64,000 nucleotides of DNA from Vibrio tubiashii ATCC 19109 (GTDB taxonomy: Bacteria; Pseudomonadota; Gammaproteobacteria; Enterobacterales; Vibrionaceae): assembly GCF_000772105.1 (NCBI RefSeq), contig NZ_CP009355.1:1426001-1490000 (forward strand). Direction: 5' to 3'. The position numbers were made by a program, and so were the translations under genes. Under the pieces are notes generated by a model. That model ran no database searches. It had not been told where the DNA came from and saw nothing but the letters and a program-made list of their open reading frames with translations. This document shows positions 16,991 to 25,963 of the stretch, piece after piece (position 1 is the first letter of the stretch; the number at the start of each line of letters is the position of its first letter).

Positions 16991-17803
16991 CTACAAAGTG
17001 AACTTCTGTTGCATGGAGCAGAAATTTAATCCTTCAATAAGCGCACTTACATACTCCAAGCTTTCATCTTCAAACTTAACGCCATACTTTACATAGTGGC
17101 TAGTTTTTGACACGTTTTTGACTACGGCTTTGAGTACCTCATCAACAGCAGGGCTCTCTTCATCTATACTGTGAATTTTTAGCTCCACCAATGAGCCAAC
17201 TCTGTAGTTAGTTTTACCTCTATCTACAACAATAAGACATCCTTGCTGGGAAACGTCTCTAATTTGACAAAGATACTTACTGCCCGCAGGCGCAAGTATT
17301 CCATCAAGACTAATCTCTAAGCGCGCACTTTCTCTCAGACCAACAACCACTTGAGTAGCCTTCGGTAAGGTGACGAGAAGTAAATCATTTTCCCCACCAC
17401 TCAAAACGTACTCAATCTTGCTCTTGAAGTAGACTCGCGCCCCTTCTCCTTTTGAAGAGATTACACAGGCTTTTAATAGGTAACCTCGCTGCATAAACTG
17501 TGACTTTTCTTTAGGAGATACCGTCGGCATTTCGAGCAGTAGGATATTGTTTGAATGAAGACCTATGTACTTGGTGCGACATTTGAGAATTTTCCCAGTT
17601 GGTGTTGTCACTATGCATGCCACCTCACATAAAGGCATCACATTGAGAAAGGCATCTTCTCCATAATGAATCGACCCAGATGGCTCTGCACTTTTATCCA
17701 TTCGATCTTGAGGTTGATTTTCTGGAGAATTAGCCTGTTGTTGGGGACTATCAGATAGTTGTAACTCTTCTAAGTTTTCGTTTTTCTTTTCAGCTACGTC
17801 CAC
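16991..17803 (-). CDS. YcgR-type c-di-GMP effector with PilZ domain (VCA0042/PlzD-like)
   Basis: 270 residues. Residues 1-45 are polar and disordered. Then a YcgR-like N-terminal domain (~50-150) with GLHSNNILLLEMPTVS, closely like V. cholerae PlzD (VCA0042), and a C-terminal PilZ domain (~155-265). Both c-di-GMP motifs are intact: RxxxR at 157-161 (RESAR) and DxSxxG at 183-188 (DVSQQG). Expected to be a cytosolic effector that modulates motility or virulence when c-di-GMP rises. The long promoter-proximal gap upstream holds a candidate separate transcript on the other strand. Confidence 0.88.
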   Translation of the reverse strand: MDVAEKKNENLEELQLSDSPQQQANSPENQPQDRMDKSAEPSGSIHYGEDAFLNVMPLCEVACIVTTPTGKILKCRTKYIGLHSNNILLLEMPTVSPKEKSQFMQRGYLLKACVISSKGEGARVYFKSKIEYVLSGGENDLLLVTLPKATQVVVGLRESARLEISLDGILAPAGSKYLCQIRDVSQQGCLIVVDRGKTNYRVGSLVELKIHSIDEESPAVDEVLKAVVKNVSKTSHYVKYGVKFEDESLEYVSALIEGLNFCSMQQKFTL

Positions 17804-17871
17804 AATCAGCGACTCCTATGCAATTTATCACTTATTTATTTATAGTCGCTCAAACGTAAATTGGAAAACTA

Positions 17872-18279
17872 GTCTGACCCGTTATATATGCAACTATAAT
17901 TCTAGCCTGGTCATCCTACTACAAAAATCAAATCTGAAACATTAGCTTCAATCAAAAACTAAGGAATCAAATATGAAATATAGTGATCTTAAAATTTACC
18001 ACTCCTCATCGACTAAAGTCTAATACACTACGGAAAATATAGACTTACAGAGCGATAACCTCGTCATCACTTCAAACATCACCCTTCGCAAAACATCAAA
18101 TAAGAAACAGACAGACACAAATCAATCACATAAAGACAAACAACCCTTCACAACCAAATCAAAAACAAAACCACCGCTATTTAGATAATTGTAAGTTAAT
18201 CAGAAAAAACTGACTTATCTGATGTTATCGTCAGTTTATCTTCCAATAAAAAAGCTCTAGCAGAGGCTAGAGCTTTTTT
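17872..18279 (+). ncRNA. Candidate orphan transcript (sRNA or small-protein mRNA)
   Basis: On the plus strand a perfect TATAAT (17895-17900) with GTCTGA 17 nt upstream (17872-17877) would start RNA near 17907. The RNA would end at the strong hairpin at 18248-18279, giving ~370 nt. It includes a ribosome-binding-site-like AAGGAA, a 16-codon ORF (17973-18023), a G-poor A/C-rich tract (~18024-18190), and overlapping hairpins just before the terminator (AAACTGAC...GTCAGTTT, 18206-18233). No gene on this strand explains the terminator, though it also serves the convergent SDR gene. Confidence 0.35.
18248..18279. terminator. Bidirectional terminator downstream of the SDR gene
   Basis: Perfect 14-bp stem AAAAAAGCTCTAGC/GCTAGAGCTTTTTT with a 4-nt loop, 25 bp after the SDR stop codon. 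Confidence 0.92.
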
Positions 18280-18303
18280 GGTGTTTGAACCAGCAATGAA
18301 GAA

Positions 18304-19023
18304 TTATGGTTGCTGCTTAGTAGGCGCTAAAGCAATTTCGCGAACACAAACGTTTTGCGGTTGGTTATAAGCAAACTCCACAGCGCGCGCCACATCATCG
18401 GCAGCCAATACACCGCCCATGTCAACTTTCCAGTCATCGTAACCATCTTTGATCTCTTGAGACGTAGTATGCGATAGCAGTTCAGTCTCCACAGCCCCTG
18501 GTGCAATGGTCGTAACGCGAACATTAGACGCGGCCACTTCTTCTCGAACGTTTTCAGAAATCGCGTGAACAGAAAATTTAGTACCACAATATGCAGCGTG
18601 ATTAGGGAATGTCTTCTTACCTGCGATTGAGCTGATGTTGATAATTGTGCCGCTATTACGCGACATCATTGGCGCTAGCACTGCCTGCATACCGTTCAAA
18701 AGACCGATAACATTTACATCGAACATACGCTTCCATTCGCTAGCATCTTGCGTATCGATTTGACCAAGTAACATCACGCCTGCATTGTTCACCAAGCCAT
18801 CAACTGGACCAAACTTAGCTTCCGCTTTAGCAATTGCCGCTTCAAAAGTTGCTTTATCGGTTACATCGACTTGCTCGCACATTGTGTTCGGAAGTTCTAA
18901 TGCCTCTAGGCGCTCTACACGACGAGCCAACAGAAGTAGAGGATGACCTTCGTTGCTTAAACGACGAGCAATCGCTTCACCAATACCTGAACTAGCACCT
19001 GTGATTACAATAAGTTTTTTCAT
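18304..19023 (-). CDS. Short-chain dehydrogenase/reductase (YdfG-like)
   Basis: 239 residues, a classical SDR: TGASSGIG cofactor loop (8-15), NNAGV (~80-84), catalytic Ser in INISSIAG and YCGTK (Tyr/Lys), then PGAVETEL. The ARR after strand 2 suggests NADP(H) preference. The closest general type is the serine/3-hydroxy acid dehydrogenase group; the substrate is unknown. It is transcribed away from the LysR gene with ~150 bp between them, so that regulator probably controls it. Confidence 0.88.
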   Translation of the reverse strand: MKKLIVITGASSGIGEAIARRLSNEGHPLLLLARRVERLEALELPNTMCEQVDVTDKATFEAAIAKAEAKFGPVDGLVNNAGVMLLGQIDTQDASEWKRMFDVNVIGLLNGMQAVLAPMMSRNSGTIINISSIAGKKTFPNHAAYCGTKFSVHAISENVREEVAASNVRVTTIAPGAVETELLSHTTSQEIKDGYDDWKVDMGGVLAADDVARAVEFAYNQPQNVCVREIALAPTKQQP

Positions 19024-19176
19024 CTTAATATTTCCTCTGGTTTTGATTGAGATACAGCCTGTTTCGCTGCGATGGAGGTATATTAAGAAAAATGACTTTG
19101 TTGATATATATCACTTCAGTTGAAACACTGTTGCCATATTGCAACAATAAAGATTACTCAATTGATGGACTCTTAT

Positions 19177-20076
19177 ATGTTGAATCAGGTTAACCTCGCA
19201 GATGTACGCTCATTTGTTCTAATTGCTCAGCTTGGCAATTTTACCAAGGCAGCCGAAGCGCTAGATGTGTCGCGTTCGCACGTTTCACGACAAATAAGCA
19301 ACCTAGAGAAGCAAATGAAGGTAACATTGCTAATCCGCACTACCCGCAGCTTAAAACTCACTGACGCAGGAAAACGATTCTATTTGCAGTGTGAGAAGGC
19401 CCTAGCGGGTATTGATCAAGCTATATTAGCCGCCGTCGATGATGTGGAGGAAGTTCAAGGTGAAATTCGGGTTAATTGTGTTGGCGGCTATCTAGGGGAA
19501 GAACTGATTGCACAGATCACTTGCGACTTCATGATGCAGTACCCAAATACACAGGTTAATCTTGACTTTAGCAGCCATAGAGTCGACTTACTGGAAGAAG
19601 ATTTTGACATCGCCTTTCGTATGGGACGTTTGGATGACTCTGGCTTTGTTGCTCGAAAATTAATGACTATAGAGATGAGTACGCTCGCAAGCCCACAATA
19701 CCTAGATGTTCATGGTCAACCTTCGCACCCCAAAGAGCTTACTCTGCATCAATGCCTAACCGGCTCTGTCAAACGTTGGGGATTCAACCATAAAACCACC
19801 AGAGATAAGACTGAGATCGCCATTCATGGGCATTTGCAATGTAAAAATGGACGTGTTTTGGTAAAAGGCGCGTTGAATCACCAAGGCATTATTCGAGTCC
19901 CTGCCATTTACTGTCGAGCGGAGCTAGAGAAAAGAGAACTAGTCGAAGTGTTCAATGATTGGTCTATCCCTAGTGTAGATTTCTCTGCTATTTATCATCG
20001 AGACAGATACCAACCCAAACGCTTGAGGGTTTTTATAGATTTCGTAAAGCAGCGATTTGATGCGCTGTCAATTTAG
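19177..20076 (+). CDS. LysR-family transcriptional regulator
   Basis: 299 residues from the ATG at 19177 (MLNQVNLADVRSFV...), the normal LysR length; in-frame ATGs at 19120 and 19165 would add unneeded N-termini. Winged helix-turn-helix at ~5-62 (GNFTKAAEALDVSRSHVSRQISNLEKQM), then a substrate-binding-type effector domain from ~90, AaeR/YhaJ-like with SSHRVDLLEEDFDIAFRMG. Divergent from the SDR gene, its likely target. It overlaps the convergent aldehyde dehydrogenase gene by 4 bp at the 3' end. Confidence 0.88.
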   Translation: MLNQVNLADVRSFVLIAQLGNFTKAAEALDVSRSHVSRQISNLEKQMKVTLLIRTTRSLKLTDAGKRFYLQCEKALAGIDQAILAAVDDVEEVQGEIRVNCVGGYLGEELIAQITCDFMMQYPNTQVNLDFSSHRVDLLEEDFDIAFRMGRLDDSGFVARKLMTIEMSTLASPQYLDVHGQPSHPKELTLHQCLTGSVKRWGFNHKTTRDKTEIAIHGHLQCKNGRVLVKGALNHQGIIRVPAIYCRAELEKRELVEVFNDWSIPSVDFSAIYHRDRYQPKRLRVFIDFVKQRFDALSI

Positions 20077-21509
20077 CGCAGAAGCAAGCGTCCAAGTAAC
20101 GCTACAGCTAACTTACGATATTTTAGCAGCAGATAACTCCGCGGCAACCAAGTGGGGGAATAGAGGACCGTCTTGGCTTTAGAGAAAGTACGAAAGCCTT
20201 CTTCTCCGTGATATTGTCCGATCCCTGACTCACCTATTCCGCCGAATGGCGCATCCTCTGCTGCCACATGCAACAGGGTGTCATTGACCACTACACCACC
20301 ACTATGAGTTTGTTCAATGGCTTGGTGCTGCAAAATTTTGTCGTTTGACATCAAGTACAAAGCCAATGGCCTTGGTCTAGCGTTAATAAAGGCAAAGACT
20401 TCGTTGAGATGGCGATAACCGATAATTGGCAATATTGGGCCAAAAATTTCTTCTTGCATAAGAAGCATCTTATCAGAAACACCTGTCACTAACTGCGGAG
20501 CCATTTGTCTAGTCTCTAGCTCTAAAAAATCGATGGTGTGAATTGTCCCACCTAGACTTTTTGCGTCGTGCAAATAGTGTTGTAATCTTTGGTATTGAGC
20601 TTCACTAACGATCGATGTTGAAGACTCTAAACTCCCTTCTTTTACATAGAGCCGATAGAAACGTTCTAAATATCGCTCAATGAACTGCAGCTCTTTGCCC
20701 TGAGGAACCAAAACATAATCAGGTGCGACACAAATTTGTCCTGCATTTATGGATTTGCCGAGTAAAATTGCATCTACCGCCTTGCCAATATCCGCATCGC
20801 TACCAACAATAACCGGAGATTTTCCTCCAAGCTCTAAAGTCACTGGCGTCAGGTTTTTAGCCGCTTCAGCAGCAACGAGCCTTCCTATCTTTGTTGATCC
20901 AGTAAAAATCAGGTGATCAAAAGGTAGCGCGCTAAAGTACCGTGCTATTTCTGCTTCTCCTTCAACTGGATACACATGCTCCCCTACTTCAGAAAATAGG
21001 TCACTCAGCACCTGGTTGGTGTTTGGCGTATGTTCACTAAGTTTCACCATTACCCGATTTCCCGCGGCAATCGCCGTCACAATAGGGGCAATACTCAGTA
21101 CGATAGGGAAGTTCCAAGGCACCATTACCCCAACAACACCTAAAGGTTGATAATTAACACGGACTTTGGAAGGGAACAGTAATAAACCCGCCTTTCTTTT
21201 ACTGGGCTTGAGCCACCTCTTAAGATGCTTGATGGTGTAGTTAATATGGGCAATTGCAGGCAGTAAATCACAAATCAAACTGTCAAACTCACTTCGGTAT
21301 CCATAATCTTGGTGCAGCGCATCGACTAACATTTGCTTGCGCTCTAAGAGTTCATATTTGAGGGTACGAAGCAACTCTAAGCGCTGCTCCAGTTCCGGAT
21401 AAGGCATACTGCTATAGCTGGCTTTTACTTCAGAAAACAGGTGCTTTAAGTCTTGCTCTGTTTTGACGTGTTCCTTCTGCCAACGATTAAGATCGACCAC
21501 TTTTTCCAT
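20073..21509 (-). CDS. Aldehyde dehydrogenase (coniferyl aldehyde dehydrogenase type)
   Basis: 478 residues, class 3-like ALDH: VPWNFP (~132-137), FTGSTKIGR cofactor loop, LELGGKSP with the general base Glu, NAGQICVAPDY with the catalytic Cys, and EEIFGPILP. A hydrophobic, basic C-terminal tail (WLPRSYLLLKYRKLAVALLG) resembles membrane-associated fatty aldehyde dehydrogenases. It oxidises an aldehyde to the acid with NAD(P); CalB-like coniferyl or fatty aldehydes are the likely range. Tail-to-tail with the LysR gene. Confidence 0.85.
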   Translation of the reverse strand: MEKVVDLNRWQKEHVKTEQDLKHLFSEVKASYSSMPYPELEQRLELLRTLKYELLERKQMLVDALHQDYGYRSEFDSLICDLLPAIAHINYTIKHLKRWLKPSKRKAGLLLFPSKVRVNYQPLGVVGVMVPWNFPIVLSIAPIVTAIAAGNRVMVKLSEHTPNTNQVLSDLFSEVGEHVYPVEGEAEIARYFSALPFDHLIFTGSTKIGRLVAAEAAKNLTPVTLELGGKSPVIVGSDADIGKAVDAILLGKSINAGQICVAPDYVLVPQGKELQFIERYLERFYRLYVKEGSLESSTSIVSEAQYQRLQHYLHDAKSLGGTIHTIDFLELETRQMAPQLVTGVSDKMLLMQEEIFGPILPIIGYRHLNEVFAFINARPRPLALYLMSNDKILQHQAIEQTHSGGVVVNDTLLHVAAEDAPFGGIGESGIGQYHGEEGFRTFSKAKTVLYSPTWLPRSYLLLKYRKLAVALLGRLLLR

Positions 21510-21605
21510 ACGATAGCCAACAAGTTTTTCTTCAATTCTTGGTTAAGCTTAGTCATTTTCGCAGACAAAGTCGCCTTATCCGATTGTGGAAGTGAAACTC
21601 CAATT

Positions 21606-21634
21606 AAAAAGCAGCGCGAGCACTGCTTTTTATT
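21606..21634 (-). terminator. Terminator of the dsbD operon
   Basis: AAAAAGCAG/CTGCTTTTT stem (21606-21614 with 21623-21631) across 8 nt, just after the dsbD stop codon (21643). On the minus strand it ends in a five-T run. Confidence 0.75.
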
Positions 21635-21642
21635 CTTACTCA

Positions 21643-23376
21643 TTACAGGTTGGGAAACTTTTGCTGAAACTTCTCTAAATCCACACCACCTGCAATTCGA
21701 TGACTCTCAAGCTCGACACCTTCTGGAGAATAGAAAAAGATCGCGGGAGGACCGAATACATCCCTTTCAACAAGCCACGCCATTTGCTCCGGAGTGCTGT
21801 CAGTAACATCTAGTTTTATCGATGACCAGCTTTTTAACTTCTCTCGTACATTAGAGTCATTGAAGATCTCTTTTTCGATGACTTTGCACGAGACACACCA
21901 ATCGGCATACAAATCAACCACCACTGGCTGTTGATTAGATTTGGCAGACGCCAACGCCAGATTAAGCTGCCCAATGGTATTCACTTTATTGAACGCAGTT
22001 TTAAGATCAGATTGGCTTGACGTATTATTCGCGTGTTCCAAAGGATTAAGTGGGTCTTCATTGCCGAGAAGATAACCGACAAACAAAACCAATCCATAAA
22101 ATAACGAAAGAAACGCCGCAAGTTTTCGAGTCCTCGCCCATCCTGCTTCTGCTGCATCTAAGGCGCCAAAATGGATTCCTGAACCAATAGCTAACATAGA
22201 CCACATGAGAATCGTTACCCAAGCAGGAATGAAACGGCTCAGCAATACAATGGCAACCCCTAGCAGTAGCACACCAAACAACTGCTTCACGACAATCATC
22301 CACGGACCACTCTTTGGAAGCAATTTTCCACCACTGACGCCAATAAGAATCAACGGAATCCCCATACCTAAAGCCATGACGAACAAGGTAATACCACCAA
22401 ATACCCAATCCTGAGTAGTAGAGACATAAAGTAGTGCCCCAGCCAAAGGAGCACTTACGCATGGTGAAACAACCAAAGCAGAAATTGCTCCCATACCAAA
22501 CACACTCAGTACTCGCCCTCCTCCCAACTTATCGGAGCGTGTATTGAGCTTGTTTTGTAGCGCTGACGGCAATTGCAGTTCAAAGAAACCAAACATCGCA
22601 AGAGCGAGCAAAACAAATACCCCTGCAAATAGACTCAGCAACCAAGGTTGTTGCATTGCAGCTTGTAAATTGATCCCTTTTGCAACGGTAGTCACCAAAA
22701 TACCGGTAAGCGCATAGCTTGTTGCCATCCCTAACACATACGATGATGAAAGCAGCAAACCTTTACGCCCAGTCATCTGAGAGTCACCACCGATGATGCT
22801 AGACAGAATTGGCACCATAGGTAAAACGCAGGGGGTAAGCGACAGGCCTAAACCTAACAAAAAGAAGACCAACAGCGCTTGCATTCTCGAAGCACTATCA
22901 AGAAAGCTCGAAAGCCCCTTAGTATCATCAGCTAAATTGGAAAGACGTTGCCAAACTGATGTCGCACTGTCTTGAATCCGATTTGGAAGAACCACCTCGA
23001 ACGTTTGAGGTAGATAACAAAGCCCTTTATTGGCGCAGCCCTGATATCTAACTTTCACTTCGCCCGCACCTTGATAGGGCAACGATATGGTTACTGGCTT
23101 ATCGAATACAGTGACCTCACCAAAGTACTGATCTTTCTTGGACTTACCATTCCAAGAGAACTCTGGCGCTAATAAAGTGGCACCGTCACTAGAGGTGAAT
23201 TTAAAGCGTGATTTGTATAAGTAGTAATCTGGATGAACTGCAAAATGTATCTGAAGTCCAGAATCGCTTATAGACCACTGGTAAGGGAAAGCCTGTTCGA
23301 CAGGTAAAAACGTATCATCGTCAGCAGCAGTGGAAAAAGAAAACAGTAAAACAAACGCTAGTAGGAACCGTTTCAT
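21643..23376 (-). CDS. dsbD: Thiol:disulfide interchange protein DsbD
   Basis: 577 residues with the whole three-part architecture. Signal peptide (1-18); periplasmic alpha domain (~20-130) with the cysteine pair in YQGCANKGLCYLP; eight-helix beta domain (~165-430) with the pair in LTPCVLPMVP and VSPCVSAPL; and periplasmic thioredoxin-like gamma domain (~445-577) with YADWCVSCK. DsbD carries electrons from cytosolic thioredoxin across the inner membrane to periplasmic acceptors. It is last in a five-gene operon, overlapping the ApbE gene by 4 bp, so it probably keeps the TlpA-like protein or the DUF4266 cysteines of the same operon reduced. Confidence 0.95.
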   Translation of the reverse strand: MKRFLLAFVLLFSFSTAADDDTFLPVEQAFPYQWSISDSGLQIHFAVHPDYYLYKSRFKFTSSDGATLLAPEFSWNGKSKKDQYFGEVTVFDKPVTISLPYQGAGEVKVRYQGCANKGLCYLPQTFEVVLPNRIQDSATSVWQRLSNLADDTKGLSSFLDSASRMQALLVFFLLGLGLSLTPCVLPMVPILSSIIGGDSQMTGRKGLLLSSSYVLGMATSYALTGILVTTVAKGINLQAAMQQPWLLSLFAGVFVLLALAMFGFFELQLPSALQNKLNTRSDKLGGGRVLSVFGMGAISALVVSPCVSAPLAGALLYVSTTQDWVFGGITLFVMALGMGIPLILIGVSGGKLLPKSGPWMIVVKQLFGVLLLGVAIVLLSRFIPAWVTILMWSMLAIGSGIHFGALDAAEAGWARTRKLAAFLSLFYGLVLFVGYLLGNEDPLNPLEHANNTSSQSDLKTAFNKVNTIGQLNLALASAKSNQQPVVVDLYADWCVSCKVIEKEIFNDSNVREKLKSWSSIKLDVTDSTPEQMAWLVERDVFGPPAIFFYSPEGVELESHRIAGGVDLEKFQQKFPNL

Positions 23377-24257
23377 CGGGTCAAAAACTCCGTGTCCTGA
23401 TGAATTTGTAGTTGATCATCAATAAAAATAACCCCTGCCCCTTGCGGCACAGGTAATAGAGGCTCAATCGTCAAGGCAGTGCTAATAGCACCCGCTTCTA
23501 ACGCAGTTGGTGCAACTACCGTTACCGATAGAATTTTTGAATGCGTTCCTTGATGGGTCAGAATGTGAGAAGTCGTCTGGTCAGAAAACTCTACTTTTCG
23601 CTCGTAGTGAGCAGAAGTCGTTAAAGCGGCATCCACTAAGGGTAAGGAAAAGTATGGCTCTGATGGCTGAGCAGGATTCAGTACCGCCACATTGAACGGC
23701 AGCGAGCCTGGTTTCGTTCCTAGCGTGCGAATATCTCCACCAAAGTTAATCAAAGCTGCCGAAACACCAAAACTATCTGCAATGTTGATCGCTTGATCGA
23801 TAGCAAACTCTTTAATTACGCCCCCGAAATCAAATCGTGTTTCTGAATGCGCAACCTCTAACGTCTTTCCATTTAACGTCCATGACTCCGTGCCCATGGC
23901 AGGCTTTGCACGCTGATATATCTCTTCGCGGCTGAGCTCACTATTGCTGGCAAGGAGCGACTTTACCGTCCCAACTGTTGGGTCAAACACACCATGAGTC
24001 CCATCAACAATATTACGTAGTGCATTGAAAACAATTAGAGACTCTTCATCTAGCTCTAACGAATGAGCAGAACGGCTGTTCACATATTGACTAAGCCAAG
24101 ACCGGCCGGAATAGAAGTTATATTTTTGCTCTAAACGGCGAGTATTTTGTTCTATCATCAAGGCTATTTGGCTCGCGTCTTGCGAACCAAAAAGCTGAAC
24201 CTCACAAGGAACCGTCATTGCCCGAAATTTATGGATAAATGGGGCGCTAGAAGGCAT
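23373..24257 (-). CDS. ApbE-like flavin transferase homologue, atypical
   Basis: 294 residues of the ApbE fold from residue ~12 (FRAMTVPCEVQLFG): FDPTVG, RFDFGGVIKEFAID, LINFGGDIRTLG, THILTHQGTHS and APTALEAGAISTAL. ApbE attaches FMN to Thr/Ser of exported proteins. Two oddities: no signal peptide or lipobox, so the product should stay in the cytoplasm, and the magnesium-binding Asp of the ALEAD motif is Gly here while the Thr four positions on is kept. Activity may be altered. Its start overlaps the DUF3570 gene by 11 bp and its end overlaps dsbD by 4 bp. Confidence 0.82.
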   Translation of the reverse strand: MPSSAPFIHKFRAMTVPCEVQLFGSQDASQIALMIEQNTRRLEQKYNFYSGRSWLSQYVNSRSAHSLELDEESLIVFNALRNIVDGTHGVFDPTVGTVKSLLASNSELSREEIYQRAKPAMGTESWTLNGKTLEVAHSETRFDFGGVIKEFAIDQAINIADSFGVSAALINFGGDIRTLGTKPGSLPFNVAVLNPAQPSEPYFSLPLVDAALTTSAHYERKVEFSDQTTSHILTHQGTHSKILSVTVVAPTALEAGAISTALTIEPLLPVPQGAGVIFIDDQLQIHQDTEFLTR

Positions 24258-25470
24258 AACTTGCTCCTATCGCCCACCAGCGTGCTTTAAAACCATTTGA
24301 TTGCTCATAGTAAGCGCCAAGCAGGTTAACACTTAGACCCTTATAAATCTTAAAGCTACCGCCAAGTTCATATGCATTGGCGGTGAAGTCGCCTAAACGT
24401 AAATCTGATGTAGCGTATCCAGTAGCTGCAAAGGTTTTATCCGCACTTTTCGGGTCACGGAAGAAATCCGCCCCATCTTGTGTATACCAGAAATAACCAG
24501 GCGCGAGCGTAAACCAATTAGTGACTTTCCAAGACAGCTTACTACCAATTTGATGAGACTTAACACCCCAATCATCTTGGAACCATTTATAACGAGGTCG
24601 GATGGTCAATGAATCCGTTATCGACCAGAAGGCTTGAATATTCACACCGCCTGATAAGCGCTTATCAGGACGAGAATCTTGGCCTAAAAACACCTCGTCA
24701 GAGCCAATTTGACCGTCATTGTTGATATCGATCTCACGTAACACTGTTAGATAGTGGTTGCTTAAGTAGCCCTGTCGATACCCCGCGTAGCCAGTGAAGA
24801 CCATGTAATAGTTTGGGCTAAATACTTGTGATAGGCCCGCCTCTAGACTTCCTGTAAAGATACTTTCCCAATCTTGGGCATTGGTGTTGTTTGCAAACTT
24901 CTGAAACGCAAGCGTCTTATCAAATAGCATGGATGCGCCAACGCTATAAGAGCGGTTTTTCAAGGAATCGGCAAAAATCAGCGCTTTTCCGTTAACCCCA
25001 AGGCTTTCATAATCTTCTTCGCGAGAAAAATTTTGGCCTATGGTCCATTCATTACGGCGTTCATCTCGGTAAGTGACGCTAGCTGAGATAGACTGACGCG
25101 TATCTTCCAGTTCGTATTTCTGAATTTCGTAACCGCTCGCATGGGGATCATAACCTCTACGGATTACTTCATCCGTCTTACCCTGAGCGGCTTCAGTCGC
25201 TTTTGCACGATTTTCGGCGTCACTTGGGCCACTGATGGGCGTCGTTGGGCCCCATGAAGGAGATGCACCAGAAACACTGTCGTAACCGATTTCAGCATTT
25301 AAGGTCCAATCAAGGCCGATGCTTTTTTCAAATGAGATAACGTGATCGCCCGCTTTAACACGACCGTCGTACTCTTCGTAATTTAGGTAATGCTGTGAAA
25401 TATGATCTTCTGCCAAGGCTGGATTGGCCACTGCTGCTGCACCAAGCAGCGTTAAAGGTAATTTTTTCAT
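24247..25470 (-). CDS. DUF3570 outer-membrane beta-barrel protein
   Basis: 407 residues. Signal peptide ends at ALA (~20). The rest is a series of amphipathic strands with aromatic girdles, closing with ARWWAIGASYAF, a typical outer-membrane C-terminal strand ending in Phe. A calcium-loop sequence DINNDGQIGSDE (EF-hand-like) lies at ~248-259 in a presumed surface loop. The DUF3570 family accompanies DUF4266 proteins, thioredoxins and ApbE homologues in many proteobacteria; its function is not established. Third gene of the operon. Confidence 0.85.
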   Translation of the reverse strand: MKKLPLTLLGAAAVANPALAEDHISQHYLNYEEYDGRVKAGDHVISFEKSIGLDWTLNAEIGYDSVSGASPSWGPTTPISGPSDAENRAKATEAAQGKTDEVIRRGYDPHASGYEIQKYELEDTRQSISASVTYRDERRNEWTIGQNFSREEDYESLGVNGKALIFADSLKNRSYSVGASMLFDKTLAFQKFANNTNAQDWESIFTGSLEAGLSQVFSPNYYMVFTGYAGYRQGYLSNHYLTVLREIDINNDGQIGSDEVFLGQDSRPDKRLSGGVNIQAFWSITDSLTIRPRYKWFQDDWGVKSHQIGSKLSWKVTNWFTLAPGYFWYTQDGADFFRDPKSADKTFAATGYATSDLRLGDFTANAYELGGSFKIYKGLSVNLLGAYYEQSNGFKARWWAIGASYAF

Positions 25471-25486
25471 TTTGTTTTAATTTTAA

Positions 25487-25963
25487 TTAGTTACAACCAC
25501 AACCGCCACCACCGACGCCACTACCACCTACCGAACCTTGCTTGTAGGCGAATACTTTCTCTGAAAACAGATCAAACTCAGGTACAGGACCACCCGGCTT
25601 CATCTCTTTTTTAGCCAACGTGCCTTTTTCCCATGACTTAACCGGCTTAATACCAAGCGCCTTATCAACGAACTCAAATGCAGATTTGTTCTCTTTAACA
25701 ACCTTCGGCTTTTTCAGCTGAAGTTGAGCCGTTGTCGGCCTCACAAGTTCTACATTTCGACGCATACCAATGTCAGATTGCCCACTGGTGTATACACGCG
25801 TTGAAATTACTTCTTCCTCAATCAATTCCGACTGAGTATCGACCTGCTGTACTTGCGGTGCTTTCTTGCCTAGATTACTCAGGTCAACTTTAGGAGCGGC
25901 GACCGTAACCATTGGCTGCAGAGCGGCTAAAATAACCGCTAACTTGAAGGTATTACGCGTCAT
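25487..25963 (-). CDS. DUF4266 exported protein with Gly-rich CxC tail
   Basis: 158 residues. Signal peptide MTRNTFKLAVILAALQPMVTVAA with no lipobox cysteine. The C-terminal ~50 residues are the DUF4266 domain (KSWEKGTLAKKEMK...) and end in GGSGVGGGGCGCN, the hallmark tail with the only two cysteines of the protein. DUF4266 members I know are ~70-residue lipoproteins, so the ~85-residue N-terminal extension is unusual. The CxC tail is a natural target for the neighbouring thioredoxin and DsbD, or a metal or cofactor site. Overlaps the thioredoxin gene by 4 bp. Confidence 0.82.
   Translation of the reverse strand: MTRNTFKLAVILAALQPMVTVAAPKVDLSNLGKKAPQVQQVDTQSELIEEEVISTRVYTSGQSDIGMRRNVELVRPTTAQLQLKKPKVVKENKSAFEFVDKALGIKPVKSWEKGTLAKKEMKPGGPVPEFDLFSEKVFAYKQGSVGGSGVGGGGCGCN

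Noticed and set aside
22058..22462. 134-codon frame in another frame of dsbD
   Set aside because: Lies wholly within the DsbD membrane domain on the same strand and has W/C/Y-rich composition typical of a shifted frame.
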